From positions 13,402,506 through 13,466,505 of the forward strand of contig OZ007571.1 in assembly GCA_963931925.1 (NCBI GenBank): a stretch of DNA of 64,000 nucleotides, in the 5' to 3' direction. Source of the stretch: Onchidella celtica (Eukaryota; Mollusca; Gastropoda; Systellommatophora; Onchidiidae). Every line of letters begins with the position of its first letter. Position 1 is the first letter of the stretch. A program made the position numbers and the translations under genes. The notes under the pieces were generated by a model. The model did not search any database. It saw only the letters and a program-made list of their open reading frames with translations, and had not been told where the DNA came from. Shown one piece after another: positions 1 to 11,636 of this stretch.

Positions 1-204
1 TATTGTATCATTACTTTTTCATTCAAGCAAACAGCATGAGAACGCCCCAGTAGCTTTGTGTTATGTGACATGATTGTATTCTTTCGAGGACGCCGACAAA
101 TCATATATCGACCATACGTCGAACAGATGTCTTGATATTTATGACGTGTTTCCATACAAATTATAAACTAATGTTTAATTCATAATTATGAGACGGGGAA
201 GGCG

Positions 205-216
205 GGAAACAGAGAA

Positions 217-267
<51 letters not shown>

Positions 268-392
268 CAGACAGACAGACAGAGAGACAGACAGACACAG
301 AGAGTCAGACACAGAGAGAGAGACAGAAACAGAGAGACAGACAGACGGACAGAGAGGCAGAGACAGAGAGAATTTTTCTGTGTCTTCTCTCT
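205..392. repeat. GA and CAGA microsatellite
   Basis: Purine-rich simple repeat. A (GA)n run is followed by imperfect CAGA and CAGACAGA repeats. Open frames across it are pure repeat translation (Arg/Glu) and are not genes. Confidence 0.95.
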
Positions 393-394
393 AG

Positions 395-1537
395 TTCCTC
401 ATCCCTGCAGTTTCCCATTTTGTTTAGAAGTAGAAAACACGAGGTAGGATATGAAGATAATTTTGAAGAGGGCTTTTTGCCGTAAATGCTTTCTGTCTTC
501 CTTATAGTGCCCGGAGTGTAACACTAAGTACACAGACGAAGGGACGGAGAGAAGTGGGAGCAAAGAGGTCTTGCGCATGATTGTGCCGACTGTACGTAGA
601 TCGGTAAGGAAACAAAAAGTCACAAAGTTGAAAGAGGAAGGATGACGATGGTAAATCCCAAATAAAAAATGTTATGAAATTATACTTTTCCTGCACTGAA
701 ATTAAACAAGGAAGTTTGGATCCACCCTTTTAGAGTGCAAACGGGAGTAGTTTGCGACAATGTGAAGAGAGTCAGATAATTGGCATATTTTCGAAAACCT
801 CTTTGTTATTGTTACACTCTTATTCGATAAATCATTCTGTGAATCTTTTACACTGCACTTTTCAGAGATCCTAAGCCGGCGTGTTGACCATAGGCAAATT
901 CCCATTATTACAAACGATAATTGCGTGGGCGAAAAATCATAAACTTTTAGAATATCTGAGGTAAATTCTTCGTGAGTTTCAAATTCTACGGAATAATAGG
1001 ATTGATAAGAAAAGAAAGAATCCCTTTTACTATTTCATTCGCATAAAGGTACAAGTTCGGTAGAAAGTGAACTTTTGAGACATTCTCTACACCCCCACCC
1101 CCAGTGGTGTATTTCGGAAGGCAAAGGCTTAAAATTTATCTTAACACCAGAACCGGGACGCACACACTACCGGGCCATTTACCCGAAAATTGGGTCAGCA
1201 TGTAGAGGGCCGACTCACAGGTCACTCTTCCTTACTATTGTTAAAAATTCAGAGTTTCTCCCCTTGTTAAGGTGTCAAATACCTCTTTCTCTTATCAATG
1301 CGATTACAACCTCCACTACGTTTCTTATGTCGGAGAGTAGCGAAAATGACGATATCGATACTAAATAGTATTGGTCTAAATTTAGTTAGGTTCGATTTAG
1401 TTTTTGTCGGGTATTTTCAAACAGACAACAACGATGTGCTCTTAATTTCTCTAGGATTATTGCACACATTCTTGGATTATAACTTTTGAATTTTGTTCAC
1501 AAACCTATGTGTTGCCAGTGTTGTGATAGTGTGAAAT
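395..1537. other. No recognisable gene
   Basis: Short frames only, with no domain, splice pattern or repeat family that I recognise. Confidence 0.5.
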
Positions 1538-1580
1538 AGTCTAGATCTAGTTAGATCTAACTAGAATCTAGATCTAGACT
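1538..1580. repeat. Foldback of CTAGATCTAG motifs
   Basis: The left arm AGTCTAGATCTAG is followed by TTAGA, and the right arm is its inverse with a short extra insertion, so the strand can fold into a hairpin. It lies about 100 bp upstream of the THAP gene and may be a terminal or regulatory part of that element; this is inference. Confidence 0.6.
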
Positions 1581-1676
1581 TAAATTTATGCGATAGAGAG
1601 AGAGAGTTGGAAGAAATGTGGACATGGAGATCCAGCCTTCCTCGAAGTGTTTGTAGCCTGTGAGTAACTAAATACC

Positions 1677-2779
1677 ATGGGGAAGAAATGCTCTGTGCTA
1701 GGGCGTACTACAAATTACAAATCAAGTAGTTTAAAGGAAAAAGTACCTGTTTATTCATTTCCTTCGGACAAGGATAAATGTCGAGAGTGGGTAATATGTC
1801 TACCAAACAAGTTAGCCGTGAAAAATGTTACAGGAAACATGGGAGTATGTGCGCTGCATTGGCCAAAAGATATCCCGCTGACTAGAGCTTCAAGAAGCAG
1901 ACATTTAGTTCCAGCTGTACCTCCATCCATTTTTCCAAATGTGTCCCAGTCATGTATACCCACCTCCAGCCAAACTACTCCACGTCCAACAAAGAAGGCC
2001 ACACAGACCGCTCGAGCAATTGATGTCGATCAGATGGGTGACTTTCTTGACCAGGACACCATTAAATTAGAGAATTATCAAGACAAGTTTCTTGACAAGT
2101 TACAGTGTCATGGTTTTGCAGCCATGTCTATGAATGTAAGTTCTTCTACCTATGTTTTCTTAAGCCAAGATAGAAAAGGACCAATCCCAAACCATTCCAT
2201 ATACTTCAGAGCAGTGGAGGATTCGGGGGCTATGAGATTCGAGTTTGAAACCTACTCTAATGTAAGAAGGTTGAGCCACCCCTTTTTAAGAAGTGTTCAG
2301 TTCTGGAGTCAGCTTGACGAACTTATCCGCTTTGTTATGGCTTGCACAGTGGATGAATCCGACAAGAAATTAAAGTTCATTAATAGCTCCATAGACCTCC
2401 TAAACACTCCTAAATACAGTTGCCTTTACAATCATCAAGACCTTCTGCGGGCTTTCACATGGGTGTCCCAGTCAAGATCTTTGTACAATCAACTTAGAAC
2501 TTGGATTCAGTTGCCATCTTTGTCCACATTGAGTAAAATTTCTGCAGCAGCAAAGAGCAAAAGTGACGAGCGACTGTTTACAGCTGTCTTTTCAACAGTT
2601 TCTGAGCGCTGCAGATTCTGTATTATTATTGTAGATGAAGTTTATGTGAAAGCTTCCATTACATATCGGGGTGGTTCCATCTTCGGTTATGCTGTGGATA
2701 CCAGAGGAAAGATCGATACAACGCTTCTGTGCATCATGGTCAAGTGTTTCTTTGGAGGGCCAACGTTTGTAGCAAAGAT
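1677..2779 (+). pseudogene. THAP-domain P-element-like transposase, N-terminal part only
   Basis: The frame opens with a THAP zinc-finger domain (residues about 1 to 65): a single Cys at 5, the conserved Trp at 38, and the C-x2-H pair at C58/H61 followed by W62. The expected second cysteine near residue 10 is Arg, so one zinc ligand is missing. The middle part and the motif around residues 325 to 345, with an Asp in VDEVYVK, match the start of the RNase-H-like catalytic core of P-element/THAP9-type transposases. The recognisable sequence stops after FFGGPTFVAKM, just before a CT microsatellite. The frame runs a few more codons to 2810 without homology. The rest of the catalytic domain is not seen, so this is a truncated transposase or transposase-derived gene unless a further exon lies beyond my recognition. 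Known family role: sequence-specific DNA binding and cut-and-paste transposition. Confidence 0.8.
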
Positions 2780-2848
2780 GTCTTTCTTTATCATTTGGCT
2801 TGGAGTGTGAGTGTGAGTGCTTTTTGGGTGAGTCAAGTAACTTTTTCT

Positions 2849-2869
2849 CTCTCTCTTCTCTTCTCTCTT

Positions 2870-2929
<60 letters not shown>

Positions 2930-2940
2930 CCACTCTCTCC
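2849..2940. repeat. CT microsatellite
   Basis: Nearly pure (CT)n directly after the end of the THAP transposase fragment. Confidence 0.95.
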
Positions 2941-2959
2941 CCCCATACAAACTCATACA

Positions 2960-4007
2960 TGCATTATTTTTATTATCAATATCAGTTCAAGAAGATTTTC
3001 CATAATTTGCGACTGCCCATAGATCGATCTAAATCTAGGTCTAGTTATGCCAAGTTTTTTTTTCTCTATAATTCTAAGGGTTCTTGAGGAGAAATAATAT
3101 TTGCTGAGAAGGGGGGGGGGGAGTGCGCCTGTCACAAATGATCATGGCTATACTATTATACATTCTTTTAGTTAGACAAGTGGGGGGAATCAGTCAACTC
3201 CAGTCTCTCCCTGCACCGCGATCGGCCCCCTACTCGGCTGACCTACTTTCGATTACTAGGCCCGGTAGTGTGTGCGCCCCGACCTGAACCCATAAAGCCT
3301 CAGTTTCATATTACGTATGTCAGTCTAAACATAGGCATAGAACATAAAATAGAGGGCCGCAAAGCAAACGTCGTGTAACTCCACTTTTTGAAAAAAAATT
3401 AGATATTTGGTGCCCTTGTGGCCCTGGACAGCCCACAGGTTGTGTTATAAGCTGGGGCTTGAATTGTGAAACTTAATAGTTAAGTAATGTTTTTGAGGCA
3501 TTGTAACAATTAAGTCCGATAAAGAAATTCAATTTTTTTGCTTCTCAGGAGGTATTTGTTTAAACCAAGGTACGATAGTTTACCGCGCCGTCCTGGAAAT
3601 GTGCCCACCCGACTGTTCACAAAACGTTTCCAATATGCCACACGCAAAAGGCTAACATTACTGATAAGTTGCAATGTATCGCTGAAGGGTATTATCCAAA
3701 CGACCACTGAAATGCATAAGTTGTAAAGCCTAAGGCCCGCAATGTGAGATTTCTTTAGCCGATCTGTCCTACATTTGGTGTGTTGACACGGTAATGCTTG
3801 AGTTATTCATATCCTTTGCAGTCATACCACTATGAACACCCTTGTAAGAGGAATCCTTACAATGTATAAAACAAACAGATAGACACGCTGTTATGGAATG
3901 TCACTTCAGAATGGGTTAGTACAATAAGGACAGACATTGTCGACGACTGAAGAACGAAAATTACAAGCACTGTTCCAATGGTCGTTTGCCAATTCTGATG
4001 TCAACAA
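2960..4007. other. No recognisable gene
   Basis: Only short frames. A G-run sits at 3111 to 3121. CTAGATC-like motifs recur near 3020 to 3045, as upstream of the THAP gene. Confidence 0.5.
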
Positions 4008-4061
4008 ATACAGACAGACAGACAAACAGACAGGCAAACAGATGGACAGACAGACAGAGAA
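4008..4061. repeat. CAGA microsatellite
   Basis: Imperfect tetranucleotide repeat of CAGA/CAAA units. Confidence 0.9.
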
Positions 4062-4210
4062 TCAAGATTTGAAATACAATGTTACTGACGTTGCTTTTAG
4101 GTAAAGGTCTAACGCGGCAGTCGAGAGCTCTAGTGACTATAATGAGAAGTCACACGATCCACCGATAGCCACACTGCTTGTATTTAATGAAACGTTTGTA
4201 CTGTCACTGT

Positions 4211-4300
4211 AGCTGAACGGTTCTCAACCTTTTGAAGGCAATCGTCCCCCTGGGCCCTAGATTTTCTTTCGTGCAGCGCCCCCCCCCCCTTACCCCAGCT
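4211..4300. repeat. Degraded interspersed repeat, possibly hAT-type MITE end
   Basis: The string GGTTCTCAACCTTTT followed by a C-rich stretch and CCCTGGGCC resembles the ends of common hAT-derived non-autonomous repeats. Boundaries and partner terminus were not found, so the class is a guess. The next 700 bases hold two minus-strand frames (4492 to 4803 and 4811 to 5143) that look like decayed coding sequence but that I cannot assign. Confidence 0.3.
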
Positions 4301-5319
4301 TAACATGCAACCAGAGTTACACAGACTAGACAGAAAAATAAAATAATGTTAGGGTTTTCAAAGCTTTTTAATGACACTTAACTTACTCATTATTCAGACA
4401 TTATTTACAAAATAGAAACGTCCTTCGTCAAATGCATCAACAGTTGGCACCATGTACAGACGGTGACTTTCCCGTGATTGGTGTACTATGGTCAGCTGTG
4501 TAATGTCGGTGTTTGTGAGAAGCAAACCCAGGCCACCCCTCTCACACATCTGGAACCTGCTTCTCTGTTTTTGAGATCTCCTTGCGCTGCACTTGATCTT
4601 TTACTACAAAATAGAAAAACTTGGGGGGGGGGGGGTGCCACTAAAGGGGGAAGGAATGTCCAGATGTTCTGGTGTTTTATCCGGAAAACTGTGCAGCCCT
4701 CTGGTTTGAAAATGAATCGACCCTCGATGCAGCGCTGGAAATGATGCAATTCTTCGTGCAAATTCCTGGACGTCATCGGTGCATCGCAACCATTAGGGTT
4801 CATAATCCCCTCAGTGACGCATAATCTCGCAGGTCTTGAAATCGCCTGTGCATAACTTTGCCAAGTCGAGTGAAGTGAGCGATTTTACCACTCGAGCATG
4901 GCAAAAAACGACGAAAGGACTAGCCTTGTTGCCGTTAAATTTCACTTCATTAAACTTGGCAAGAAATTTTAACATGCAGGGAACTTTTGTATTCTCTCCT
5001 GGCATGTTGCTAAAGGAAACCCACAATTCGTCGCTTCCATGACGAACTGTCTTATACCTAAAAATAGCATTTTCGGGTTTTTGCCGAATTTTGATCTGAA
5101 CATCAACATCTATGTGTCCTATAAAGGATTTTGTCGAATTCATTTTAGTTTTTGTAAAAATGAAAATGACCGTACTGTCCTATTGCAACTTTGATTACCT
5201 TTGTTCCATGACGAACCGTCCTATCGAGATAAGACTCTTCGTCAGCGAGCCGCGCCCAGATGGGCCGGTCATTTATTGTTTGACGAACCGTCTTATGATA
5301 ATCGGACACTGACAATACG

Positions 5320-6660
5320 AGGCCAAACACTGTTAGAACGTTTTTGGATTTCGGTGATCTTCGCCAGCAAAGAAACTGGGTTGCTCAGCATTCCCAGTGT
5401 GTCAGTTCTGAAGTTCACGAAGATGGAATTCCGCGAAGAAGGGAAAAAAACTATTCCCTTCTTATTACCGCATGAACGCAAGAACACTAAGGTGTGTCAG
5501 ACAATGTTCCTAAACACCATTGGAGTCTCCACATCGTTTCTCGAGACAGTTATTAAGAAAATTAATGAGTATGGTGTATTGGAAAAGGGCAAAAGAGGTG
5601 GAAGGACAGAGAGCAATAAAGCCTGTGACAACCAAAAGAGGAAAGCAATGGAAGCGCACATTAACAGATTCCCACGAATAGAGTCACACTACTGCAGAGC
5701 TTCCATATCTCTGGAATATTTAGCCCCAGATCTCAAAGTGGCAAAAATGTTTGAACTCTACAAGGCCGATTGTGGACTCAACATCCCTGTCAGTTATTCT
5801 TTATCCCACAAACTTTTCCGAGAGAAGAATCATCGATTCCATTTGCCCAAAAAAGACATTGGCGGTTTGTGGGAATCAAAGTATAAAGACAATCCTCAAG
5901 ACGAGGAATTCATTCAGCAGTACACAAAATATATCTGAGAAAGGGATGAAGTTCCAAAAATCTTAAAAGCTTGCACAAAAGAGTCTGAAAGAAATGCTAA
6001 CGTAACATGGATACTGCTGTTTTGATTTAGAAAAAGTCCTCGATCTCCCCAAATCGCAGAGGGTTACGTTTAGCTTCTTATAGCTTCACTATCTTCGAGA
6101 CGTCTAACAAGCAAGGTCATTGCTATTTCTGGCATGAGGGTCAAGCTGGGCATGGTGCCAAAGAAATTGCCAGTTGCGTGGAAACGTTTTTAAGAAGTCT
6201 CGATTCACGAGGCGTGAACATTTTATGTTGTTCTCGGACGGATGTGCTAGACAAAATTAAATGGTATTCTGCCATCGATGTGCAGAAACGACCTCAAGAC
6301 GACAGCTTCCCTGCAACAAATATCGCATCGTTTTTTCGAAAGCAGCGAAGGCCAAACCCCAGGTGGCTCAATACATAGCGTGGTTGAAGGAGCAATGAAA
6401 AGGATTCCCGAAATTATGATGCCGGCAGACCTAGTGAGCATCATTAGAATGTCAGCCAAAAAGTCACCTTACACAGTCACAGAACTTGCAACCATTGACA
6501 TCTCTGACCGGAAGACTGGCTGGAAATTCGGGAATTCTGCGCACCAGGACATCAATGGGAACAGTACGAAGTGGACAAATTTTATGCACATTGAGGTGAA
6601 CCACATAAATTCTTTTTCAAAAACTCACACCTTGAATAAGATTGCGATTCCATTACCTTA
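5320..6660 (+). pseudogene. Transposase-like pseudogene, family not assigned
   Basis: An open stretch to 5938 encodes a protein with VCQTMFLNTIGVS, FPRIESHYCRAS, a lysine-rich hinge and FHLPKKDIGGLWESKYK. This order is familiar from uncharacterised transposase-like proteins spread through invertebrate genomes. Homologous text continues in other frames, with pieces near 6060 to 6180 (SFTIFETSNKQGHCYFW), 6178 to 6250 and 6340 to 6640 (a stretch with GGSIHSVVEGAMKR then VSIIRMSAKKSPYTVTEL). At least three frameshifts or stops break it. I do not know the formal superfamily name. Catalytic residues cannot be assigned. Confidence 0.55.
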
Positions 6661-6956
6661 AATAAAAGGTTAAGAAGCAATGAGCAGGGTACCTCTAATG
6701 CCTACACGGAACAGCCAACGCTTTCAGCAGGGAAGTATGGTGATCTAATAACTCTGTGTCAGGGTAGAACCCCAATGATTTGTAACCCAGATCATAAGGC
6801 ATTTTATCAAAATCGGTCGCATTAGACATTAATTGTAACACTTCCATTCTCCTACAAAGCTAAAAAAAAAAGCGTTTCTGTTCGTGCTTTTGTAATGCTT
6901 TTCAATGAGCTACTACTTCTAGGTATTCACCTTTATGGTAAACATTGTCATTGTAT

Positions 6957-7235
6957 GTGTGTGCCTGTGTGTGCGTGTGAGTGTGTTTTTGTGAGTGAGT
7001 GAATGAGTGCGTGAGTGAGTGAGTGAGTGTGGGAGTGGTGAGAGGACGACCAAAAAAACAACAACACACAACTGAGAAGATGACAGAGACAGAGAGAGAG
7101 AGAGAGAGAAAGGGACAGAGTGATAAAGAGAGCAAGAATGAGTCAGAGAGAGAGAGAGACAGAGAGAGAGTGAGAGAGAGAGAGAGAGAGTGAGAGAGAA
7201 AGAGATAAGAAGAGTGAGAATGAATGAGAGACAGA
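6957..7235. repeat. GT/GAGT and GA microsatellites
   Basis: GTGTGTGC and GAGT tandem units are followed by long imperfect (GA)n. A further (GT)n lies at 7279 to 7295. Confidence 0.9.
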
Positions 7236-7655
7236 GAGATATTTTTCATAATAAAAAGAAAGAAAATTTCTTTGATTTGTGTGTGTGTGTGTGTGTTTTG
7301 AAACTCTATAATGTTCGAAGTTTTAATGTCAAATTTAAGATGAAATAAATTAACATTGTTCTTTCTCTATTTCAATTTGATCCCTCTCTTAATATGAGCT
7401 TTTATATCACTCTGTAAACACAACATGATGGCGAACAACCAGGCTTAGCATTTAATAAAATTAATGAAAATAAATATGGGTTGTAACAAAAACCTTGTTC
7501 CAAGTCAATTCTATCATTTGGTCAACCGCCATGGGAATGTCTTAACCACTGTAGCGTGGCCACTTCTCTCAGCTCCATGACGAACTGTCCTAACCCCGCA
7601 CAGGTGTCTTATCGACCCAGCCCTGAGCTGTTTGTTTTATGACGAACTGTCCTGT

Positions 7656-9220
7656 CGGGGGGGTTGCCATGAATTGACAACATTTGAGAAAAGCTGCAAA
7701 CACAATAAATATCAAACTTTGTAGCATTTCGTAGGCAATAGAACAAGCTTTACAACGCATGTGTACGTTTAAATCGAGAGGTAGAGCGAGTTGAATCTTG
7801 CAGGTGACTCGACAGAAACTTTAAACCGCCCTATGTATGAGTCGGTTACGGCCTTGCACTAAGACAGACAAGGTCGTCTTCTAAATATGTTAATAAAAAT
7901 TAAATCCAAAAATCTTATTAAATTGACTCAGCACGAAAAATTAACAACTCGTGCTTTCACGAACCACTGAATGTCAACAGTCAATTACAACCACCTCACA
8001 CCCTCTAACAATGCTATTAAATCACGAACTGGAGCTGCTCTGCCATCCCTGGTTTACCTACACATATTCCTTTTTAACCATCTACAGTTTTTTATGTCGA
8101 AAAAAACATTACTCAAAATATGTTGCTCACGAGAACAGCTCAAGGACACTTCACTAGATTTTAAAAAAACTCTGAATTCAACCCGTGGCCTAGCACGGCA
8201 TTTGTAATACTAATCGGCTTCTGACATCCCATGGAAGGGAAGTAATCATAATTAGAACTTACTAATTTGCTAAGATGAGTCACGTCCCATGTTTAAGATG
8301 TGCCGATGCCTTTGTTCCACCAATAATTGGTTACTGCGAATGTATCATATTTTTTTTTATTATAAATGAATCATAGCCACATGTTTTGCCCGGTTCTTAT
8401 ATAAAATATGCACTCCATGGCTGTTCTTAATTGTGATTGTTATGTCCACTCTTGAGTCCATACGCGTGTCGTTTTATTATTTTTTTATGACTTATAAAAG
8501 CATGCAGACAGACAGACAAACAGACAGTTAAATAGGTCGACAAACAGCTAGGTAGGCAGTTGAGTATGTGGTAGGTAAGTAGATGAAGAATGATAGGTAA
8601 ATCAGTCTGTTGCTGTTAAAAGATCAATATTTCCTGTTAACATAAATTAAGAAGTTTATTATTTGAAACGCCTCCTTAAACTCACATCCCCTCCTCATCC
8701 CCACTTTCCAAACATCATGCAACATTACAAATGAATATAGACAGGTATACATGTAAAATGTTTATTGTTATCTTAACTCTACCATGGAAAGACGGGATCG
8801 CTTCATTTACATTTTCAGTGCTTTTTCAAGCGGTTTTCGCATTTTCCTACATTTATTTTACACAAATCAAAAAGAGAATTAAACGTTAAAACAGTGCAAT
8901 ACTCGGCAGATTTCCGCGCTGGATGTTTCACGTTTGCAAAGGTAGATGGCACATTTGAAAAGACAAAAATTAATCACCAATTCACTGCATTAAATTTATT
9001 AAAAATTGCACAAACTATTGTGCATTTTCTGTGCTTTAAAACAAAACTAATAAAAACTTTTTCCGATTCTAATACACATGATCAAAGTACAAATATATAC
9101 AGAGATAATCAAATAATGACTGCTGATATAAGCTGTAACAATACAAAACAACACAAACAATAGAGCACAGAGGATTAATGGACATTCAGTCTGTCCGGTT
9201 AATGGATGTTTCGACGAAAA
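7656..9220. other. No recognisable gene
   Basis: AT-rich sequence with short frames only. A CAGACAGACAAA repeat lies at about 8504 to 8527. Confidence 0.5.
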
Positions 9221-9230
9221 CATAAGCATA

Positions 9231-9741
9231 ATAATAATAATAATAATAGTTCGTCCATCAGGTATGATGATGACCTTAACAACACCAGAGGAATAAAGAA
9301 CAGAAATTGGTGAGAATTTCAACACATGGACAATAAAGAGAACTAAAGGACACAGAGGACAGAATGGAAAGACTGTTCTTTCATGACTTATGGCTTCTCA
9401 TGTGACTGATAAGTCCTATTTTTGCCCTGCAGACCCTTCCGCATAAATGACAAGAGTGCTCCGTTGGTTCAGTACCACTGGGCCTTTTCTTGCGCCATTC
9501 TCTTTTTTTGATAGCCTGCTGGACTCTGTCAGCTTCCCATGCTTTGCTGCCTCTGGTAAGGGCCGCCCTCCAATTTGCACGATCAAGCGAGAGCTTTTCC
9601 CACTCACTCACATCAATGGCAAAGGCCTTCAGTGATTGCTTGAGAGTGTCTTTGTAACGTCTCTTTGGGGCCCCAACATTCCTCGTTCCATTGGAGAGCT
9701 CAGAGAAGAAGATTTGCTTAGGGAGTCTGGAGTCGGGCATT
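9231..9741 (-). mobile_element. 5'-truncated LINE copy (3' end only)
   Basis: The minus strand encodes the last roughly 120 residues of a LINE ORF2-like protein, ending in a C2H2 finger of form CHLCGRVC-x8-HMRSH at the very C-terminus. It is about 99% identical to the copy at 16621 to 17120. The 3' tail is a short TTA microsatellite (AATAAT on the plus strand). The copy breaks abruptly at 9741. A 10-bp direct repeat CATAAGCATA flanks it at 9221 to 9230 and 9743 to 9752, which is the expected target-site duplication. It lies just downstream of the phosphatase gene stop codon. Confidence 0.9.
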
Positions 9742-9752
9742 TCATAAGCATA

Positions 9753-10407
9753 GTAGATATATAATCAGCTAACAGTTCGCCAGACAAAACGATGCAAAAA
9801 AAAAAAAAAAACTAATAAAAATCAAAAAATTCAATTGGATGGTAGGACATTAGCATAGGTAAACAGGAAAAACAATGTTTGTCTTTTTATTTTCTTTCTG
9901 TACAAGTCTTCTGTCCTTTGCTGGAAGATAATAACATGGACTTAAGTGTTCACTGGTCAAGCTAGGGACAGTTATAAAATAACATTTTAGTTTAATATGA
10001 CATGGCATGACTCAAGAGCACAGAGTTTGTATAGGCAATCTGTCATACAACATTTTCATTGTCTATGAGGCAACAATGTCAAAGAAAATCTAGACAAATC
10101 CAGTTCAAACTAACAGGCCATTGTTACATGGAAGATATAATTTGAACTGTAACCTTCACAATAATTTGGATGATCGGCTCCACTCCTCTATCACAGCACA
10201 TATTAGCAAAATTATATTAGAAGAGTCTTTAAAACGATGGTACATAGTTTCTGGAAAATTAAGTCGAAGGACTACAGCAACAGGTAGAGGCTGCAAGAGT
10301 GCGGCTTGACTGATCGAGACTGCACACACTTCCACATATTTCTGTACCGGGCAGTTTTAATCAATAGTCTGAGAAACATCAGCTTTTTCCGGGTTGGTCA
10401 TTACACG
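9753..10407. other. Downstream flank or 3' UTR of the phosphatase gene
   Basis: No coding pattern. It directly follows the stop codon of the minus-strand receptor phosphatase and may include its 3' UTR. No polyadenylation site was assigned with confidence. Confidence 0.4.
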
Positions 10408-10569
10408 TCACAGAAAGCTGTGCCCAACTCTGCCAGAGTCCAACTCCGAACCTTCAAATGCCACTTTATCAGTGGCAGTCTTGTCTGTCTGTGTGTCACT
10501 AACATTCCTGTAAAACTTTCCCATGACAATATGCAATTTCAAGATCTCGTACAATAGCTTGTATTGATC
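10408..10569 (-). CDS. RPTP last coding exon: D2 C-terminus and tail
   Basis: It begins after a GCAG acceptor with DQYKLLYEILKLH, the equivalent of the conserved Q-x-QY-x-F helix that closes PTP domains. A tail of about 40 residues follows, and a TGA stop at 10408 to 10410. Phase 0 joins cleanly to the exon at 10862. Confidence 0.85.
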   Translation of the reverse strand, partial: DQYKLLYEILKLHIVMGKFYRNVSDTQTDKTATDKVAFEGSELDSGRVGHSFL

Positions 10570-10861
10570 CTGCAAAACAAAGAATAGCAGATTTGTAATT
10601 ATATATTATTATGATCGTCAATATAATATTGTTCATGTTAATAAACCTTCTTTGATTCAACTTTTCCACTGCCCATATGAACTCGAATTACTAAAGACAT
10701 AAAACAATAGAAAAGAATGAAATTTGTTCAAATATCAAAGTTGTAATATTGCTATAGGTCCCTTGGAATGGCTCTCAATATATGTGTCCATAATTCACCG
10801 AGATTACTAAACCAGGCCAAATGTGTACACCGGATTAGTCAACAATTCAATTTAAACTCAC

Positions 10862-10997
10862 CACAGTAGGAATAACTTGTGGCCTGATGGCTTTGAGAGC
10901 CCCCACCACCAGCGGTACTGACACGTACTGATCATGGTCCATTCTGTCCAGCAGTAGCAAAATCACACACATTAGGCCACTGAAATCAGCACCATTC
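10862..10997 (-). CDS. RPTP exon: D2 signature loop (inactive)
   Basis: With the last two bases of the upstream exon it reads MCRNGADFSGLMC. The active PTP signature is HC-x5-R. Here the His is Met, the Cys is present, and the residue at the catalytic Arg position is Phe. Downstream RPQVIPTV precedes the QY helix. The length is 136 nt, with AG acceptor and GTGAGT donor. This is strong evidence for a pseudophosphatase D2. Confidence 0.9.
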
Positions 10998-11502
10998 CTG
11001 AAAAAGCAGTTTCATTACAGATACCGGTGTGCTTACATTAATCTCTCACCTATGAAATCCACCCATGAATTGTCACTAAAGTTTGCAGAGACCTCTACTG
11101 TGAAAATAAAGCATCCTTAATAAGTGGTAATAAATGGCTAGTCTAAACTATTGGGATAAAATAATACCAACGAAACAACGTATAATTATGCAAATGCATA
11201 TTTCTATTTACTATTTCTACTTCTTCGAACCTCTGACTACCAACATCTTCTTGATCATCACTTGAACTATCACTAACTAGATGCAATAAAATACGACCAA
11301 CCCAGACAACAGACACATCGAAATATTTAGTATCTTTATATTTCTTCTTTTTTTTTCTTCAGATGAACAACATTATGTTAGCATTTATTATGATAAATTT
11401 GATGTAGTTTTTTCTTTTCATTCTTTTTACTTTGTGTGTTCCTTTGTAATTTGATAAAACATTTTAGCAGATGTGAAAACCAAATAAGACTGTTGAACCA
11501 AC

Positions 11503-11636
11503 CTGCACATGAGCAGTGTTCGTCCTTGACCAACAGGCCTCCGTAACCTGATTTCCATGGCTAAAGCTAGAAGTTCAGCTGGATCAAGGTCACTTATTTT
11601 GCATCTCAAATGTGTTACATGACACTCTTTATTAAA
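11503..11636 (-). CDS. RPTP exon: D2, region of the lost WPD loop
   Basis: It encodes CHVTHLRCKISDLDPAELL and ends in LLMC plus AG at the splice. The segment aligns with the stretch that carries W-P-D in active domains, but no WPD is present (CKISDLDP instead). The acceptor is CCCACAG and the donor GTTGGT. Confidence 0.85.

Larger units (their letters stand above)
5037..7655 (+). mobile_element. Decayed DNA transposon with reiterated 16-bp direct repeats
   Basis: The transposase-like pseudogene below is flanked by short repeats of the form ATGACGAACTGTCCTA. They occur at about 5039, 5209 and 5281 on the left and 7576 and 7640 on the right, all in the same orientation with one or two mismatches. 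I read these as subterminal repeats of one element, so the outer limits are estimates. No inverted terminal repeat or target duplication was found. Confidence 0.4.

Noticed and set aside
188-394. Arg/Glu-rich small protein
   Set aside because: Translation of a GA/CAGA microsatellite.
2592-3087. Several overlapping frames rich in Ser-Leu or Arg-Glu
   Set aside because: They arise from the CT microsatellite.
4811-5143. A 110-codon minus-strand gene
   Set aside because: It has some coding-like texture but no recognisable domain, is truncated at both sides, and lies among transposon debris. It is not supported enough to list.
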